DNA from: Myxococcales bacterium
GTDB taxonomy: Bacteria > Myxococcota > Myxococcia > Myxococcales > Myxococcaceae
Reading direction: 5' to 3'
Assembly (NCBI GenBank): GCA_016191815.1
Contig: JACPVI010000076.1
Coordinates: 1-64,000 of the forward strand
DNA length: 64,000 nucleotides
This document shows, in pieces, positions 43,793 to 52,096 of the stretch. The notes beneath the pieces were generated by a model. That model saw only the letters and a list, made by a program, of their open reading frames with translations, was not told the origin of the DNA and ran no database searches. Made by a program: the position numbers and the translations under genes. Positions within the stretch are counted from its first letter, which is position 1. Each line of letters starts with the position of its first letter.

Positions 43793-45351
43793 GTTCCTCC
43801 CGAGTCGTAGCTGGAGGGGACCTCCACGAGGAACGCCAGCTCGAGCTTCCGCTTGTCCGAAGGCTTGAGCGCTACTTTCCAGGTGGCGATGCCCTCCGGG
43901 CGGCGCAGCTCGTAGCCGGAGCTGGTGGTGGAGGCGATCTCCACCCGCACCTCGTCCAGCTCGGAGACCGGCAGGTGCTCGGAAAGCTCCACCTCCGCGG
44001 CCGCACGCCCGTAGTTGGCCAGCTCGAAGCGGTAGGCGTATCGGAACCTTCGCTTTCCCCCGAACAGCCCGGCCTCGCGCTGCACCTCCTCCACCACCGA
44101 GCGCTTGACCCGCAAGGACTCCTCCACCCCGAAGGTGAGGTGGAAGGCGGCTCCTTCTGCCACCCTCTCGAGCGAATAGCGGGCGATGAAGCCGCCTCGG
44201 CGGAAGACATCTACCGGGCCGGGCAGGAGCGGATAGGGAGCGGAGTTGGAGAGGTCCGCCACCCGGAAGACGAACGGGGCCAGCTTGGGCGCGCTCCGGT
44301 AGGCGAACGATGCCCTGAGGCGAGTCCCCCCGACTCGGAGCCGGACCGGAGTGCCGCTCCCGGGGACGTCGGCCGGCTCGGGAACCGAAAGCTGCACCGA
44401 AAGCCCCTGCGACTTCGCCCTGAGCCGCCCCTCCCCGGCCGGCGCGTCGGCCCTTCCTGTCTCGGCGCGCTCGAGGTGCTCCTCCCTTCGCACCAGCACC
44501 TTCTTCTCCTCCTTCCGCTCCTCGGCGAAGACCTTGAGCGCGCTCAGCTCCGGCGGAGTGGCGTTCTGCGAGGGAAGCGCGGTGGAGAGGACCAGCTCCA
44601 CGCCCTTCCAATCCTCGCCGGTGGACTGCCGGACGGTGGCGAAGGCGGACAGCTCCACCGCGCCGCCCGCCTCGTCTGCCCGGGCCTCGTAGGCGGGCTC
44701 CCAGGAGGCGCCGCCCACCACGTACAAGAGCTCCACCTTGGAGGTGGCTCCCGAAGGGCAGCTCACCAAAACCTCGGCCAGGTGCTCGGTGCGCATGGCG
44801 GCGGCGGAGAGCCGCGCCTGCTTCCTTCGGAGCTCCGCGAGCTTGTGGCCAATCTCGCGCTGCTTCTGCGCCGCTGACTGCGCCTCCTGGGCTCCGAGGA
44901 GCCGGGCAGCGAGCGAGGCATCGAAAGCCGAGGCCCAGCCCTTCGGCTCGGGCTTGGCCTCGGCCATCTCGCGCGAGACTTGGGCCACCGCCACCTGGGC
45001 ATACTCCGCGCCGAGCCGGGAAGCCGAATCGGCGCGATTGCGCTCGTCGGCCGCCTGGGCGTTCTCCTGCTCGAGGCGGCGGATCTCCTTCTCCACCTCC
45101 GCCAGCTCGGGCCCGTACTGCCGCTCGCGGGCGCGCTCCTCGGCGCGCAGCCCCTCGATGGAGGCGCCCTCGGCGCGGGCGCGGAAGGAGCCCGGATCGG
45201 CGGCGGGCGGAATGCCCTCGAAGAGGGCGGCGGCCTTGGCCCCGCAAGGGACGGTGGCCGAGCGCGTCACCTGGGCGCGGTCGGGGAACACCACCACCGC
45301 GCTCACCTTGGAGGCGGAGAGGAGCGAGACGACCAGGATGGCCGGTTCCAT
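43789..45351 (-). CDS. MuiA-like DUF4140/DUF4139 protein, second paralogue
   Basis: This encodes 520 residues. The N-terminal region has the DUF4140 opening VVVFPDRAQVTRSATVP. A coiled coil (about 70-160) is followed by the DUF4139 beta domain with WEPAYEARADEAGGAVELSA and RQSTGEDWKGVELVLSTALP. The C-terminus has ELSEHLPVSELDEVRVEI. The MuiA (mucoidy inhibitor A) family has no proven biochemical function. A short hydrophobic N-terminus (ILVVSLLSASKVSA) may be a signal. It begins 9 bp after its paralogue, and its stop overlaps the histidine kinase start, so the three genes form an operon. Confidence 0.85.
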   Translation of the reverse strand: MEPAILVVSLLSASKVSAVVVFPDRAQVTRSATVPCGAKAAALFEGIPPAADPGSFRARAEGASIEGLRAEERARERQYGPELAEVEKEIRRLEQENAQAADERNRADSASRLGAEYAQVAVAQVSREMAEAKPEPKGWASAFDASLAARLLGAQEAQSAAQKQREIGHKLAELRRKQARLSAAAMRTEHLAEVLVSCPSGATSKVELLYVVGGASWEPAYEARADEAGGAVELSAFATVRQSTGEDWKGVELVLSTALPSQNATPPELSALKVFAEERKEEKKVLVRREEHLERAETGRADAPAGEGRLRAKSQGLSVQLSVPEPADVPGSGTPVRLRVGGTRLRASFAYRSAPKLAPFVFRVADLSNSAPYPLLPGPVDVFRRGGFIARYSLERVAEGAAFHLTFGVEESLRVKRSVVEEVQREAGLFGGKRRFRYAYRFELANYGRAAAEVELSEHLPVSELDEVRVEIASTTSSGYELRRPEGIATWKVALKPSDKRKLELAFLVEVPSSYDSGGT

Positions 45352-45360
45352 TTCGGGCCT

Positions 45361-47298
45361 CTACTGCTGGTGCATCCGCCAGCCCTTGGGGCGGCGGATG
45401 GAGTAGGTGAAGGACACCGACGACTTGCCCTGCGGGGGAATGTTGAGCCGCCACTCCAGCGAGCCTTTGAGCTTGTCCTGGATGGCATAGGGCTTGGTCT
45501 CGAGCAGCTTCACTTCCACGTGCTCGTCGTCGGTGAGCGGCCACTGGTCGAGGATCCGCACCGCCACCGGGACCCGGTAGGGGTTGGCGAGCTCGGTGGT
45601 AACCACATAGAGGTTGATCTCGTCTTTGCCGATGAAGCCTTGCTCGGCTTGCTTGAGCTCCACGTTCCGGATCGGCCTGAGCGCCCGGTCGAGGCCGAGC
45701 GGGAGGGTGAAGGCCTCCCCTGGAGCGACCAGCTGCAGCTGCGCGTTGCCGGCAGGATCGTCGCCCACGAAGAGGCTGGCGCTGCCGCCGGGCAAGACCT
45801 GCGAGGAGGGGCTCTTGATCTCCGCCACCAGGTAGGCCTCGGAGGCGAGGGCGGGGAAGAGCTTGCGCTCCACCGACACCGGCCAGGTCTCGCTGAACAG
45901 GGCCACTCTCCGGGCGCCCTTGCCGGAGCGGACGGTCTCGCGCCGCAGCGAAGCGAAAGAGAGGTCATACCCGCCGGCGAGCGAGGCGGGGAGATCCGCC
46001 GCGTAGCTCGGCCGCCGGTACGCGGGCGGAGGCGAGAGGCTCATCTCCATCGCCGGAGCGGGGCGGTCCTTGCCGCCTCGAGCGACGCCGCGCTCTCGGG
46101 CGGGGGTGCTCTCGGTCATCTCCCCTCCGAGGATGGTCTCCTCCTCGGGCTCGGCCACTTCCAAGTCCATCCCGTACTGCGCTGACGGCGCGGCGGGAGC
46201 GTACGAGGGAGCCGGAGGAGGAGGCGCTGCCGCCTGTGGCCGCGCGCTGCGGCGCTCGGCGAGCTTCTCTTCCCTTCGCCGCTCGTAATCCGGCCGCGGC
46301 TTGGCGGGCTGCGCGGTGCCCGACGGCTCGGCCTTGACGGCGAGGCCCGCGGCGCCGAGGAGCCTCTGTCTCAAGAGCTCTTCCTCGCTCTCCTTGGCCT
46401 CGAGTGGCGGCGCGGGCGGAGGCAGCTTCAAGAGCTCCTGCGGCCGCCTCGGCGTGGGGATGAAGCGATCGCGCTCGCCGATCTTCCAGGAGGCGACCTT
46501 GGGCATGGTGGCCGAGGTGGCCGGCACCGCGGTGGAGAGGGTGAGCTGCGCGTCGCCCCAGTCTTCGCCCGTCTCCTGGCTCACCAGTCCGGCGAAGCGG
46601 ATCTCCACCTTGCCCAGGTCGGGCAATAGCTGGAGGTCGTAGACCGGGTGCCAGCGGGCGCGGAGGGCGAGGTAGCTCAGCTCGATTCTCGCGGCGCCGT
46701 TGCCAAAGAGGTGTGCGGTCACCCGGTAGCCGGTCCTCCTCCGGGTGCCGCCCAAGATGCGGGCCTTCTCCAAGAGGGCGGAGCGCTGGTCCTCGAGTTG
46801 CTGGATCCGCACCGACAGCTCCCGCTCGCGCACTTGCAACTTCGCCGACTGCTCCCGCACGAAGGAGACCGCGGCCGTCCACCCCGAGGAGTTGAGGCGG
46901 GGACGAGGCCTTAGCGGCTCTCCTTCGGGAACCGCCGGGTCGAGCGAGGCCAGCGCTTGCAGCTGGGCGCGGTGGGCGGCGAGCTCGGCGCGGGCGAGCG
47001 CGAGTTGATCTCCCAGCTTGTCCAGCTCGCCGAGGAGCTTTCGGGCCTCGTCGGGCTCGAGCTGATCATCGTCCAAATGGGCAATGTCCACCCTCCGCAC
47101 CTCGGCGCCGGTCGCCTCCACCCGGATGGAGGAGGGATCCACCGTGTCGAGCAAGAGGGGCAGCTCCAGCGTCACCTCGCCGGAGACCGGAAGGCTGGCG
47201 GCCCGGGTCACCCTGGCCCGATCGCTGTAGACGGTCACCTTCTGGACCGGTGCCTCCAGCGCGCCGAGCGCAGCCAGTGCAAGGCAGGCCTTGAACAT
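45361..47298 (-). CDS. MuiA-like DUF4140/DUF4139 protein, first paralogue
   Basis: This encodes 645 residues from an ATG with GGAGGTGAG upstream. A signal peptide (KACLALAALGALEAPVQ) precedes the DUF4140 part (VTVYSDRARVTRAASLPVSG), a coiled-coil section (about 85-185), and the DUF4139 domain (ARWHPVYDLQLLPDLGKVEI; SQETGEDWGDAQLTLSTAVP). A disordered insertion of about 150 residues rich in Pro, Ala, Glu and Arg splits the DUF4139 domain. The end is ILDQWPLTDDEHVEVKLLET and related strands. It is longer than its neighbour but has the same order of parts. Two adjacent divergent copies suggest a heteromeric pair. Confidence 0.87.
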   Translation of the reverse strand: MFKACLALAALGALEAPVQKVTVYSDRARVTRAASLPVSGEVTLELPLLLDTVDPSSIRVEATGAEVRRVDIAHLDDDQLEPDEARKLLGELDKLGDQLALARAELAAHRAQLQALASLDPAVPEGEPLRPRPRLNSSGWTAAVSFVREQSAKLQVRERELSVRIQQLEDQRSALLEKARILGGTRRRTGYRVTAHLFGNGAARIELSYLALRARWHPVYDLQLLPDLGKVEIRFAGLVSQETGEDWGDAQLTLSTAVPATSATMPKVASWKIGERDRFIPTPRRPQELLKLPPPAPPLEAKESEEELLRQRLLGAAGLAVKAEPSGTAQPAKPRPDYERRREEKLAERRSARPQAAAPPPPAPSYAPAAPSAQYGMDLEVAEPEEETILGGEMTESTPARERGVARGGKDRPAPAMEMSLSPPPAYRRPSYAADLPASLAGGYDLSFASLRRETVRSGKGARRVALFSETWPVSVERKLFPALASEAYLVAEIKSPSSQVLPGGSASLFVGDDPAGNAQLQLVAPGEAFTLPLGLDRALRPIRNVELKQAEQGFIGKDEINLYVVTTELANPYRVPVAVRILDQWPLTDDEHVEVKLLETKPYAIQDKLKGSLEWRLNIPPQGKSSVSFTYSIRRPKGWRMHQQ

Positions 47299-47409
47299 CT
47301 CTCACCTCCGGGGTCCCGAGCTTCCGGGAGGGGGCAGCGTAGGCCAACTCGGCGCCTGCCGCCGCATCGAGCGTCAGCGCTCCGCCCCCCACGTCCGTCA
47401 CGCGGCAGG

Positions 47410-47446
47410 TATGGTGTTTTATAAACTAATGGGTTAAAAATCACGC
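47410..47446 (+). promoter_or_regulatory. AT-rich leader of the DUF4143 ATPase gene
   Basis: The stretch just upstream of the ATG (GTTTTATAAACTAATGGG, then TTAAAAATC) is the most AT-rich short segment noticed in this GC-rich window. It contains TATAAA as a possible -10 element. It may be the promoter, or a trace of foreign DNA brought in with the gene. Confidence 0.4.
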
Positions 47447-48646
47447 ATGAAGACCTATCCCAGAGAGATCGCGGCGCGCCTCGTTCGGGCCGCGCGCAGC
47501 TTCAGCGCGCTGATCCTCACCGGCCCGCGCCGCGCCGGCAAGACGCACCTTCTCCGCGCCGCGTTTCCCCGGGCTGGCTACCAGCTACTCGAATCGCCCG
47601 AAGTCCTGGACCGCGTTCGCGACGACCCGCGCGGATGGCTCGAGAGCCTCAAGCCCCCGGTCATTCTCGACGAGATTCAGAACACCCCCGAGCTTTTCCC
47701 CTGGGTGCGCAGCTTCATCGACGCCCGGCCGGCCAAGAAGGGGCAGTGGCTCATCACCGGTTCGCAGGACTTCTCCCTGATGGCCCATGTCACCGAATCG
47801 ATGACTGGCCGCGCTGCCATTTTCCACCTCCTACCGCTCTCCCTGCGAGAGCTGGGCAAGTGGAACCTGCTGCGCGGCGGCTTCCCGGAAGTGTGGCTCA
47901 AGCCCTCGGGGGCTTCGGTGTGGTTCGCCTCCTACCTCGAGACCTACCTCGAGCGCGACGTGCGCCAATTGATCGCGGTGAGGGACCTCGTCACCTTCCG
48001 GCGCTTCCTGGCCCTGCTCGCCAGCCGGCACGGACAGGTGCTCAATCGCTCCGACATGGCTGCGCCGCTCGGCGTCTCGGTGCCTACCATCTCGCACTGG
48101 CTGAGCGCCCTGGAGACGACCGGACAGATCGCTCTGCTCCCGCCCTACTTCGAGAGCTTCGGCAAGCGACTGGTGAAGTCCCCCAAGGTGTACTGGCTCG
48201 ACTCGGGGCTGGTCTGCCACCTCTTGGGGCTGGACACGCCGGCCGAGCTCGAAAAGTCGCCGTTCCTGGGCGCGGTGTTCGAGGGGTTCGTCGCCGCGGA
48301 GCTGATCAAGAACCAGATCAACGCAGGGCGTCGCCGTGAGCTGTACTACTTCCGAGACGAGCGCGGCCTGGAGGTCGACTTCGTCGAGCCGCGCCCAGGG
48401 GGTTACCTGCGACTCATCGAGGCAAAGTGGACGAGGACGGTGACGCCCACGCTGGCCTATCCGCTGAAGCGGCTGCTGGAAGCGATCGGCGAAGGCAAGA
48501 CCGAGGCAGTGGTCGTCCATCGCGGGTCGAAGTCGGCTCCTCCCTCCGCGGTGGTTTCACGCGGGGTTCTCGCCCTGTCGGTCGAACAGCTCCTGCTCGA
48601 GGCCCCTCGGCCAGAATCCGCGACCGCGCGGCCCGCAAATGGCTGA
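47447..48646 (+). CDS. ATP-binding protein of the AAA/DUF4143 family
   Basis: This encodes 399 residues from the ATG at 47447. Walker A is LTGPRRAGKTHLLRAAFP near 24-40, and a Walker B/sensor region PPVILDEIQNTPELFPWVRS follows, then ITGSQDFSLM. The C-terminal DUF4143 domain includes SYLETYLERDVRQL, LGVSVPTISHWLSALETTG and a nuclease-like LEVDFVEPRPGGYLRLIEAK. Such ATPases are widespread, often patchily distributed between strains, and their function is not established. The isolated position and AT-rich leader suggest horizontal acquisition. Confidence 0.88.
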   Translation: MKTYPREIAARLVRAARSFSALILTGPRRAGKTHLLRAAFPRAGYQLLESPEVLDRVRDDPRGWLESLKPPVILDEIQNTPELFPWVRSFIDARPAKKGQWLITGSQDFSLMAHVTESMTGRAAIFHLLPLSLRELGKWNLLRGGFPEVWLKPSGASVWFASYLETYLERDVRQLIAVRDLVTFRRFLALLASRHGQVLNRSDMAAPLGVSVPTISHWLSALETTGQIALLPPYFESFGKRLVKSPKVYWLDSGLVCHLLGLDTPAELEKSPFLGAVFEGFVAAELIKNQINAGRRRELYYFRDERGLEVDFVEPRPGGYLRLIEAKWTRTVTPTLAYPLKRLLEAIGEGKTEAVVVHRGSKSAPPSAVVSRGVLALSVEQLLLEAPRPESATARPANG

Positions 48647-48714
48647 TCGACGCCCTCGTCGTGCCTGCGGTGCCGGCGCGAGCCTTGGGCTTCGATCTCG
48701 GAGGGCGCACCGCT

Positions 48715-49785
48715 TCATCTCCATTTCGCGAGATTCATCGCGTACGAGGCTTCGCCCACCAGGAGAAGCCCTTCCTCGTGCGCGCGCTCCAGCGCCACCC
48801 TCGGGCCCGCCGCCACGATGGCCACCGGCCGGTCGGTCGCCAGCACCACGTAGCGAAACTCGGAGCCCGCTGCTTCCAGCACCGCATTCAAGAGCCCCAC
48901 CGAGGAGTCGAGGTCGTACCAGCGCCCGAAATTGAGCGCGGCAGTCGAGTGGCGCTCGCCGCGAAAGTACACCCGGAGCAGGTAATCGTGACCCGCCCTC
49001 GCCCCAGCTTCGCCCCCGTGTGCCAGTTGTTCGACCTCTGCTGCCTCCAGCTCCCTTCCCACCAGGGGCAACAACACCCGGAGCAGCCGGTCGTGCTCGC
49101 AGGGCAGCGCGGCGCAGCTCGGGTCCACTGCCGCCAGCTTTCCGGCGAGCAGCAGCGCCTGCCGCGCGCCGGCGGCGGATTCGAGCCCCTTGGCATCGAC
49201 CAGGCCCAGCCCCGACAGGTGACTCCCGAGCTCCCCCTCCGCCGGGAAGCGCGAGAGTGCCGACACCAGCTCCGACAGCAGCGGGGGAAGCCCCTCCCTG
49301 CCTTGAAGCCGGCGCGCGGTGGCCGCGGCGGCGATCCGGTCCAGCCGGGCGAGCGAGTCGAGGCAACTGGCCCGCCCTTCCTCGGCGCACTTCCCGAGCT
49401 CGGAGATCACCTCTGCTCCACCACCGGCAGCATGGGCAGGGGGCCCTTGCCCGTACAGGGGCGCGGAGGAGCGCCCCCGGCCCTCTCCCGGAGGGAGAGG
49501 GAATTCCCTCTCGCGCGTGCGCGTGCGCTCCACCTCCGCGATGAGGAAGAGCTCCCCGTTGGGCCGCAGCGCCGGCCGGGCGAGGCGGCGGGCCTGCTGC
49601 TCCTCCTGCCAGGTGGAGCGATCTTCCACCCTCTCCCCCTCCGCCGCCGGGCCGGGCCGGAGCAGGTAATAGGCGCCGAGGAGGGCACCCGCGAACAAGA
49701 ACGCCACCAGAAACAGCCGCTGCTTGGACCGGGCCAGCGCCGCGGCCGGATCGAAGGCTTTGCGCATGCGCGGGTTGTACGCCAC
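48715..49785 (-). CDS. Membrane-anchored hypothetical protein carrying a palindromic-repeat insertion
   Basis: This encodes 356 residues from a GTG; an ATG six codons downstream is an alternative. A single N-terminal helix (QRLFLVAFLFAGALLGAYYL) anchors a soluble domain with no recognised family. Four cysteines are visible (KCAEEGRASCLDS; PSCAALPCEHD). Residues about 94-118 (EFPLPPGEGRGRSSAPLYGQ and following) look foreign and are encoded by a REP-like palindrome, so an element has been absorbed into the frame. It is convergent with the DUF4143 gene. Helix-rich C-terminal parts continue to the end. Confidence 0.65.
   Translation of the reverse strand: MAYNPRMRKAFDPAAALARSKQRLFLVAFLFAGALLGAYYLLRPGPAAEGERVEDRSTWQEEQQARRLARPALRPNGELFLIAEVERTRTREREFPLPPGEGRGRSSAPLYGQGPPAHAAGGGAEVISELGKCAEEGRASCLDSLARLDRIAAAATARRLQGREGLPPLLSELVSALSRFPAEGELGSHLSGLGLVDAKGLESAAGARQALLLAGKLAAVDPSCAALPCEHDRLLRVLLPLVGRELEAAEVEQLAHGGEAGARAGHDYLLRVYFRGERHSTAALNFGRWYDLDSSVGLLNAVLEAAGSEFRYVVLATDRPVAIVAAGPRVALERAHEEGLLLVGEASYAMNLAKWR
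49481..49501. repeat. REP-like palindrome inside a coding region
   Basis: CCCTCTCCC-GGA-GGGAGAGGG has 9-bp perfect arms. It sits within the hypothetical membrane protein gene and is translated as PLPPGEGRG. Similar palindromes are common between genes of GC-rich proteobacteria. GC-rich flanks extend it on the left. Confidence 0.7.
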
Positions 49786-49867
49786 GGCGCGACGCCCGCG
49801 CTAGACGGCGATCAGCTCCCCGTAACCGCCCGCGACGTTCGCTCGGCGACCGGCTAGCGTGGCTCCA

Positions 49868-50248
49868 ATGCGCTCCAGCTTCGACACCGACGATGCCTTC
49901 TTGACCACCTTCGACGCGGAGATCTCCAGAGCGGGGCTGCTCGTGCGCGGCGCGGAGATGGCCAACGGGCAGGCCGGAGCCTCGTGCACGGTCGAGGTGC
50001 AGGTCGCCGGGCGGCCGCCCGTCGAGGTCCGCGCGCGCGTCGCGGCCGTCGTGCCGAGCGTCGGGGTGGCGGTGCTGTTCGACGGCGTGCCCGCGCTGGG
50101 TCCGGACGTCACTCGACCGTCAGCGGGACCTCGTAGATCTCGTCCGCGGCGTGTCCGGAGGCCTGGTGGACGCGCTGGACGGCGTCCTTGCTCGGACCCT
50201 CGGAAAGGCAGAAGACCTTGCCGCTCCTCGGGTCGGCCCAGGCCTTGA
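49868..50248 (+). CDS. PilZ-like fragment, probably 3'-truncated
   Basis: From the ATG at 49868 the frame reads a PilZ-like pattern: FDAEISRAGLLVRGAEMANG, then GRPPVEVRARVAAVVPSVGV. This keeps high third-position GC to about position 50110. Beyond that it overlaps the opposite-strand DUF4242 gene for 140 bp and becomes Arg/Pro-rich nonsense. The gene may have lost its 3' end. The RxxxR c-di-GMP motif of true PilZ domains is not seen, so it may not bind the nucleotide. Confidence 0.4.
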   Translation: MRSSFDTDDAFLTTFDAEISRAGLLVRGAEMANGQAGASCTVEVQVAGRPPVEVRARVAAVVPSVGVAVLFDGVPALGPDVTRPSAGPRRSRPRRVRRPGGRAGRRPCSDPRKGRRPCRSSGRPRP

Positions 50249-50363
50249 TGAAGTGCACCCCTTTTTCCTTCCGCTCGTTCTCCAGGTCCTTCTGGTGCGC
50301 TTCCCGAAGCTGCTCGCGAGTCAGGTCCTTCATCCCCGTGTGCACGTCCATGAACTGCGCCAT
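50109..50363 (-). CDS. DUF4242 (SCO4226-like) small protein
   Basis: This encodes 84 residues from the ATG at 50363, with AGGGAGG upstream. The pattern MAQFMDVHTGMKDLTREQLR, FIKAWADPRSGKVFCLSEGP, and SKDAVQRVHQASGHAADEIY is that of DUF4242 ferredoxin-like-fold proteins. A Streptomyces member (SCO4226) is described as nickel-binding; the role in other bacteria is unknown. It is a stand-alone cytoplasmic protein. The 238 bp between it and the CheB gene hold no recognisable gene. Confidence 0.85.
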   Translation of the reverse strand: MAQFMDVHTGMKDLTREQLREAHQKDLENERKEKGVHFIKAWADPRSGKVFCLSEGPSKDAVQRVHQASGHAADEIYEVPLTVE

Positions 50364-50601
50364 CGAAGCCTCCCTTGCCCGACAATCGGGCGACATCGAT
50401 ACGGTGCGCACTGCCGGTTCCCGGCGTACCCGCGCCCAAGCTGGGGGCCAGGCACTCACCCCGCGCGCCGCCGGCCTGCCGCCTTCGGCATGAGCGTCAG
50501 CCTCACCGCCGCGCCAGCCGCAGCTTGGCCCTGGACGCACTGGTCGTCGACCTCGCCGCCCGACGAAGCCAGCGCTCCCAGCGCTCCCAGCGGCCGCAGC
50601 T

Positions 50602-52029
50602 TCAGCCCAACAGCTCCCGCACCCTCGCGAGGAGCGCCGCGCCGCCAGCGCCCTTCTCGATGAAGCCATCGGCGCCGCACTCGCGGGCCTTGGCCTCCAG
50701 TTCCTCGGAGGGACGGTCGGAGTACAAGAGCAGCAGCGTCTCTCCGCTCAGGCCGTGCTGGCGGATGATGCTCGCCACCCGGTCGCCGCCCAGCGCCGGC
50801 ATGCACAGGTCGATCAGCACCAGGTCCGGCCGCTCGCGCCGCACTGCCCGCGCCACCTCGAGCGGGTTCTCCAGCGTCGTCACCTGGAAGCCGGCCTCCT
50901 CGAGCACTCCGCGGGCCGCCTCGAGCACCACCGGGCTGTCGTCCACCACCAGCACCTTGGCGAAGCTGCCGCCCACCCGCGGCGGGGCGGAAGAGGTGGC
51001 GGCGCTGGAGCACTCCGCCAAGAGCCGGCCGATCTCCGCGGCGGGGAGGATGAAGTCCGCCGCCCCAAGCTCGATCGCGGCGCGCGGCATCCCGTAGACC
51101 GCGGAGGTCTGCTTGTCCTGCGCGGCGGTGAGCGCCCCGGCCTGATGGAGCGCCATCAACCCCTCGGCGCCGTCCGCGCCCATCCCGCTCAGGAGCACTC
51201 CCACCGAGGACGCCCCCAGCGCCTTGGCCATCGAATGGAACAGCCGGTCCGCGGAGGGCGAGTGCAGGGCGTCCGGCGGAGGCGGCAAGAGCTTGAGGCG
51301 CCCGCCGCGCGTCACCACCAGGTCCTTCCCCTGAGGAGCAACCCGCACCTCCCCGGGAGAAAGCAGCTCGCCGTCCGTGGCAATCCTCAGCGGCAACCGC
51401 GACCGCTTGGCGAGCCAGACCGCGAAGCTCTCGTGGAAGTAGGGGTGCATGTGCTGCACCACCAGGACCGACAATGGAAAGTCCTTGGGCAGGGCGCCGA
51501 GCATGTCTGAGAGCGCGGTGGGCCCGCCGGTGGAGGCGCCGACGCCCACCAACTCCGGCCGCGCCCGGAGGCGCAGCGCGGGCCTGGCGCGCGAGGGAGC
51601 CACCGACTCGGGCGCCGCCTGGAGCGGCACCGTGGACAGCGACCTCACCCGGGCGACCAGCGCCCTCGCCTCTGGCCCCCGCGGGTCCGACCAGGCCGCC
51701 TTGGGCAAGAGCTCCAGCGCGCCGCGGGAGAGCGAGGCGAAGGTCATGTCGACTCCGTCGAGCTGTGGGCGGTCGGTCACCACCAGGATGCGGGTCGGAT
51801 GGTGGCGCATGATCCACTCGATCGTCTCCAGCCCGCCCATGCGGGGCATCTGGAGGTCCAGCGTCACCAAGTTGGGCTGAAGCGAGGCCACCAGGCGGGT
51901 CGCCTCCACGCCGTCGGAGGCTTCTCCGACCACCTCGATGTCCCCCTCCGCCTCGAGCGCCGCGCGGATGGCGTCGCGGCAGATGTCGGAGTCGTCCACC
52001 ACCAGGATGCGGATGACCTTGGGGGGCAT
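50602..52029 (-). CDS. cheB: CheB methylesterase with receiver domains at both ends
   Basis: This encodes 475 residues from the ATG at 52029; a GTG four codons upstream is possible. The N-terminal receiver has RILVVDDSD and acceptor Asp58 in VTLDLQMPRMGG. The CheB catalytic domain has GVGASTGGPTAL (Ser), VVQHMHPYFHESFA (His) and LLSGMGADGAEGL (Asp). A second receiver (KVLVVDDSPVVLEA; LVLIDLCMPALGGD) ends the protein, which is unusual because CheB normally has only one. It would demethylate or deamidate chemoreceptors under double phospho-control. It follows the response regulator and histidine kinase genes on the same strand, suggesting one signalling unit, although no CheA, CheR or receptor is in the window. 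Confidence 0.9.
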   Translation of the reverse strand: MPPKVIRILVVDDSDICRDAIRAALEAEGDIEVVGEASDGVEATRLVASLQPNLVTLDLQMPRMGGLETIEWIMRHHPTRILVVTDRPQLDGVDMTFASLSRGALELLPKAAWSDPRGPEARALVARVRSLSTVPLQAAPESVAPSRARPALRLRARPELVGVGASTGGPTALSDMLGALPKDFPLSVLVVQHMHPYFHESFAVWLAKRSRLPLRIATDGELLSPGEVRVAPQGKDLVVTRGGRLKLLPPPPDALHSPSADRLFHSMAKALGASSVGVLLSGMGADGAEGLMALHQAGALTAAQDKQTSAVYGMPRAAIELGAADFILPAAEIGRLLAECSSAATSSAPPRVGGSFAKVLVVDDSPVVLEAARGVLEEAGFQVTTLENPLEVARAVRRERPDLVLIDLCMPALGGDRVASIIRQHGLSGETLLLLYSDRPSEELEAKARECGADGFIEKGAGGAALLARVRELLG

Positions 52030-52096
52030 GGGCGGCACCACGATAGCAGCCGCCAGCCGAGCCGGCGTCCGCTACGCAAGACCGGCCTCGCCAGCG

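Noticed and set aside
45352-45544. Extension of the GAF kinase frame upstream to 45544 as a 1371-residue protein
   Set aside because: The extension runs in another frame over the DUF4139 gene and lacks domain motifs; the kinase start at 43792 forms a GTGA overlap with the true upstream gene.
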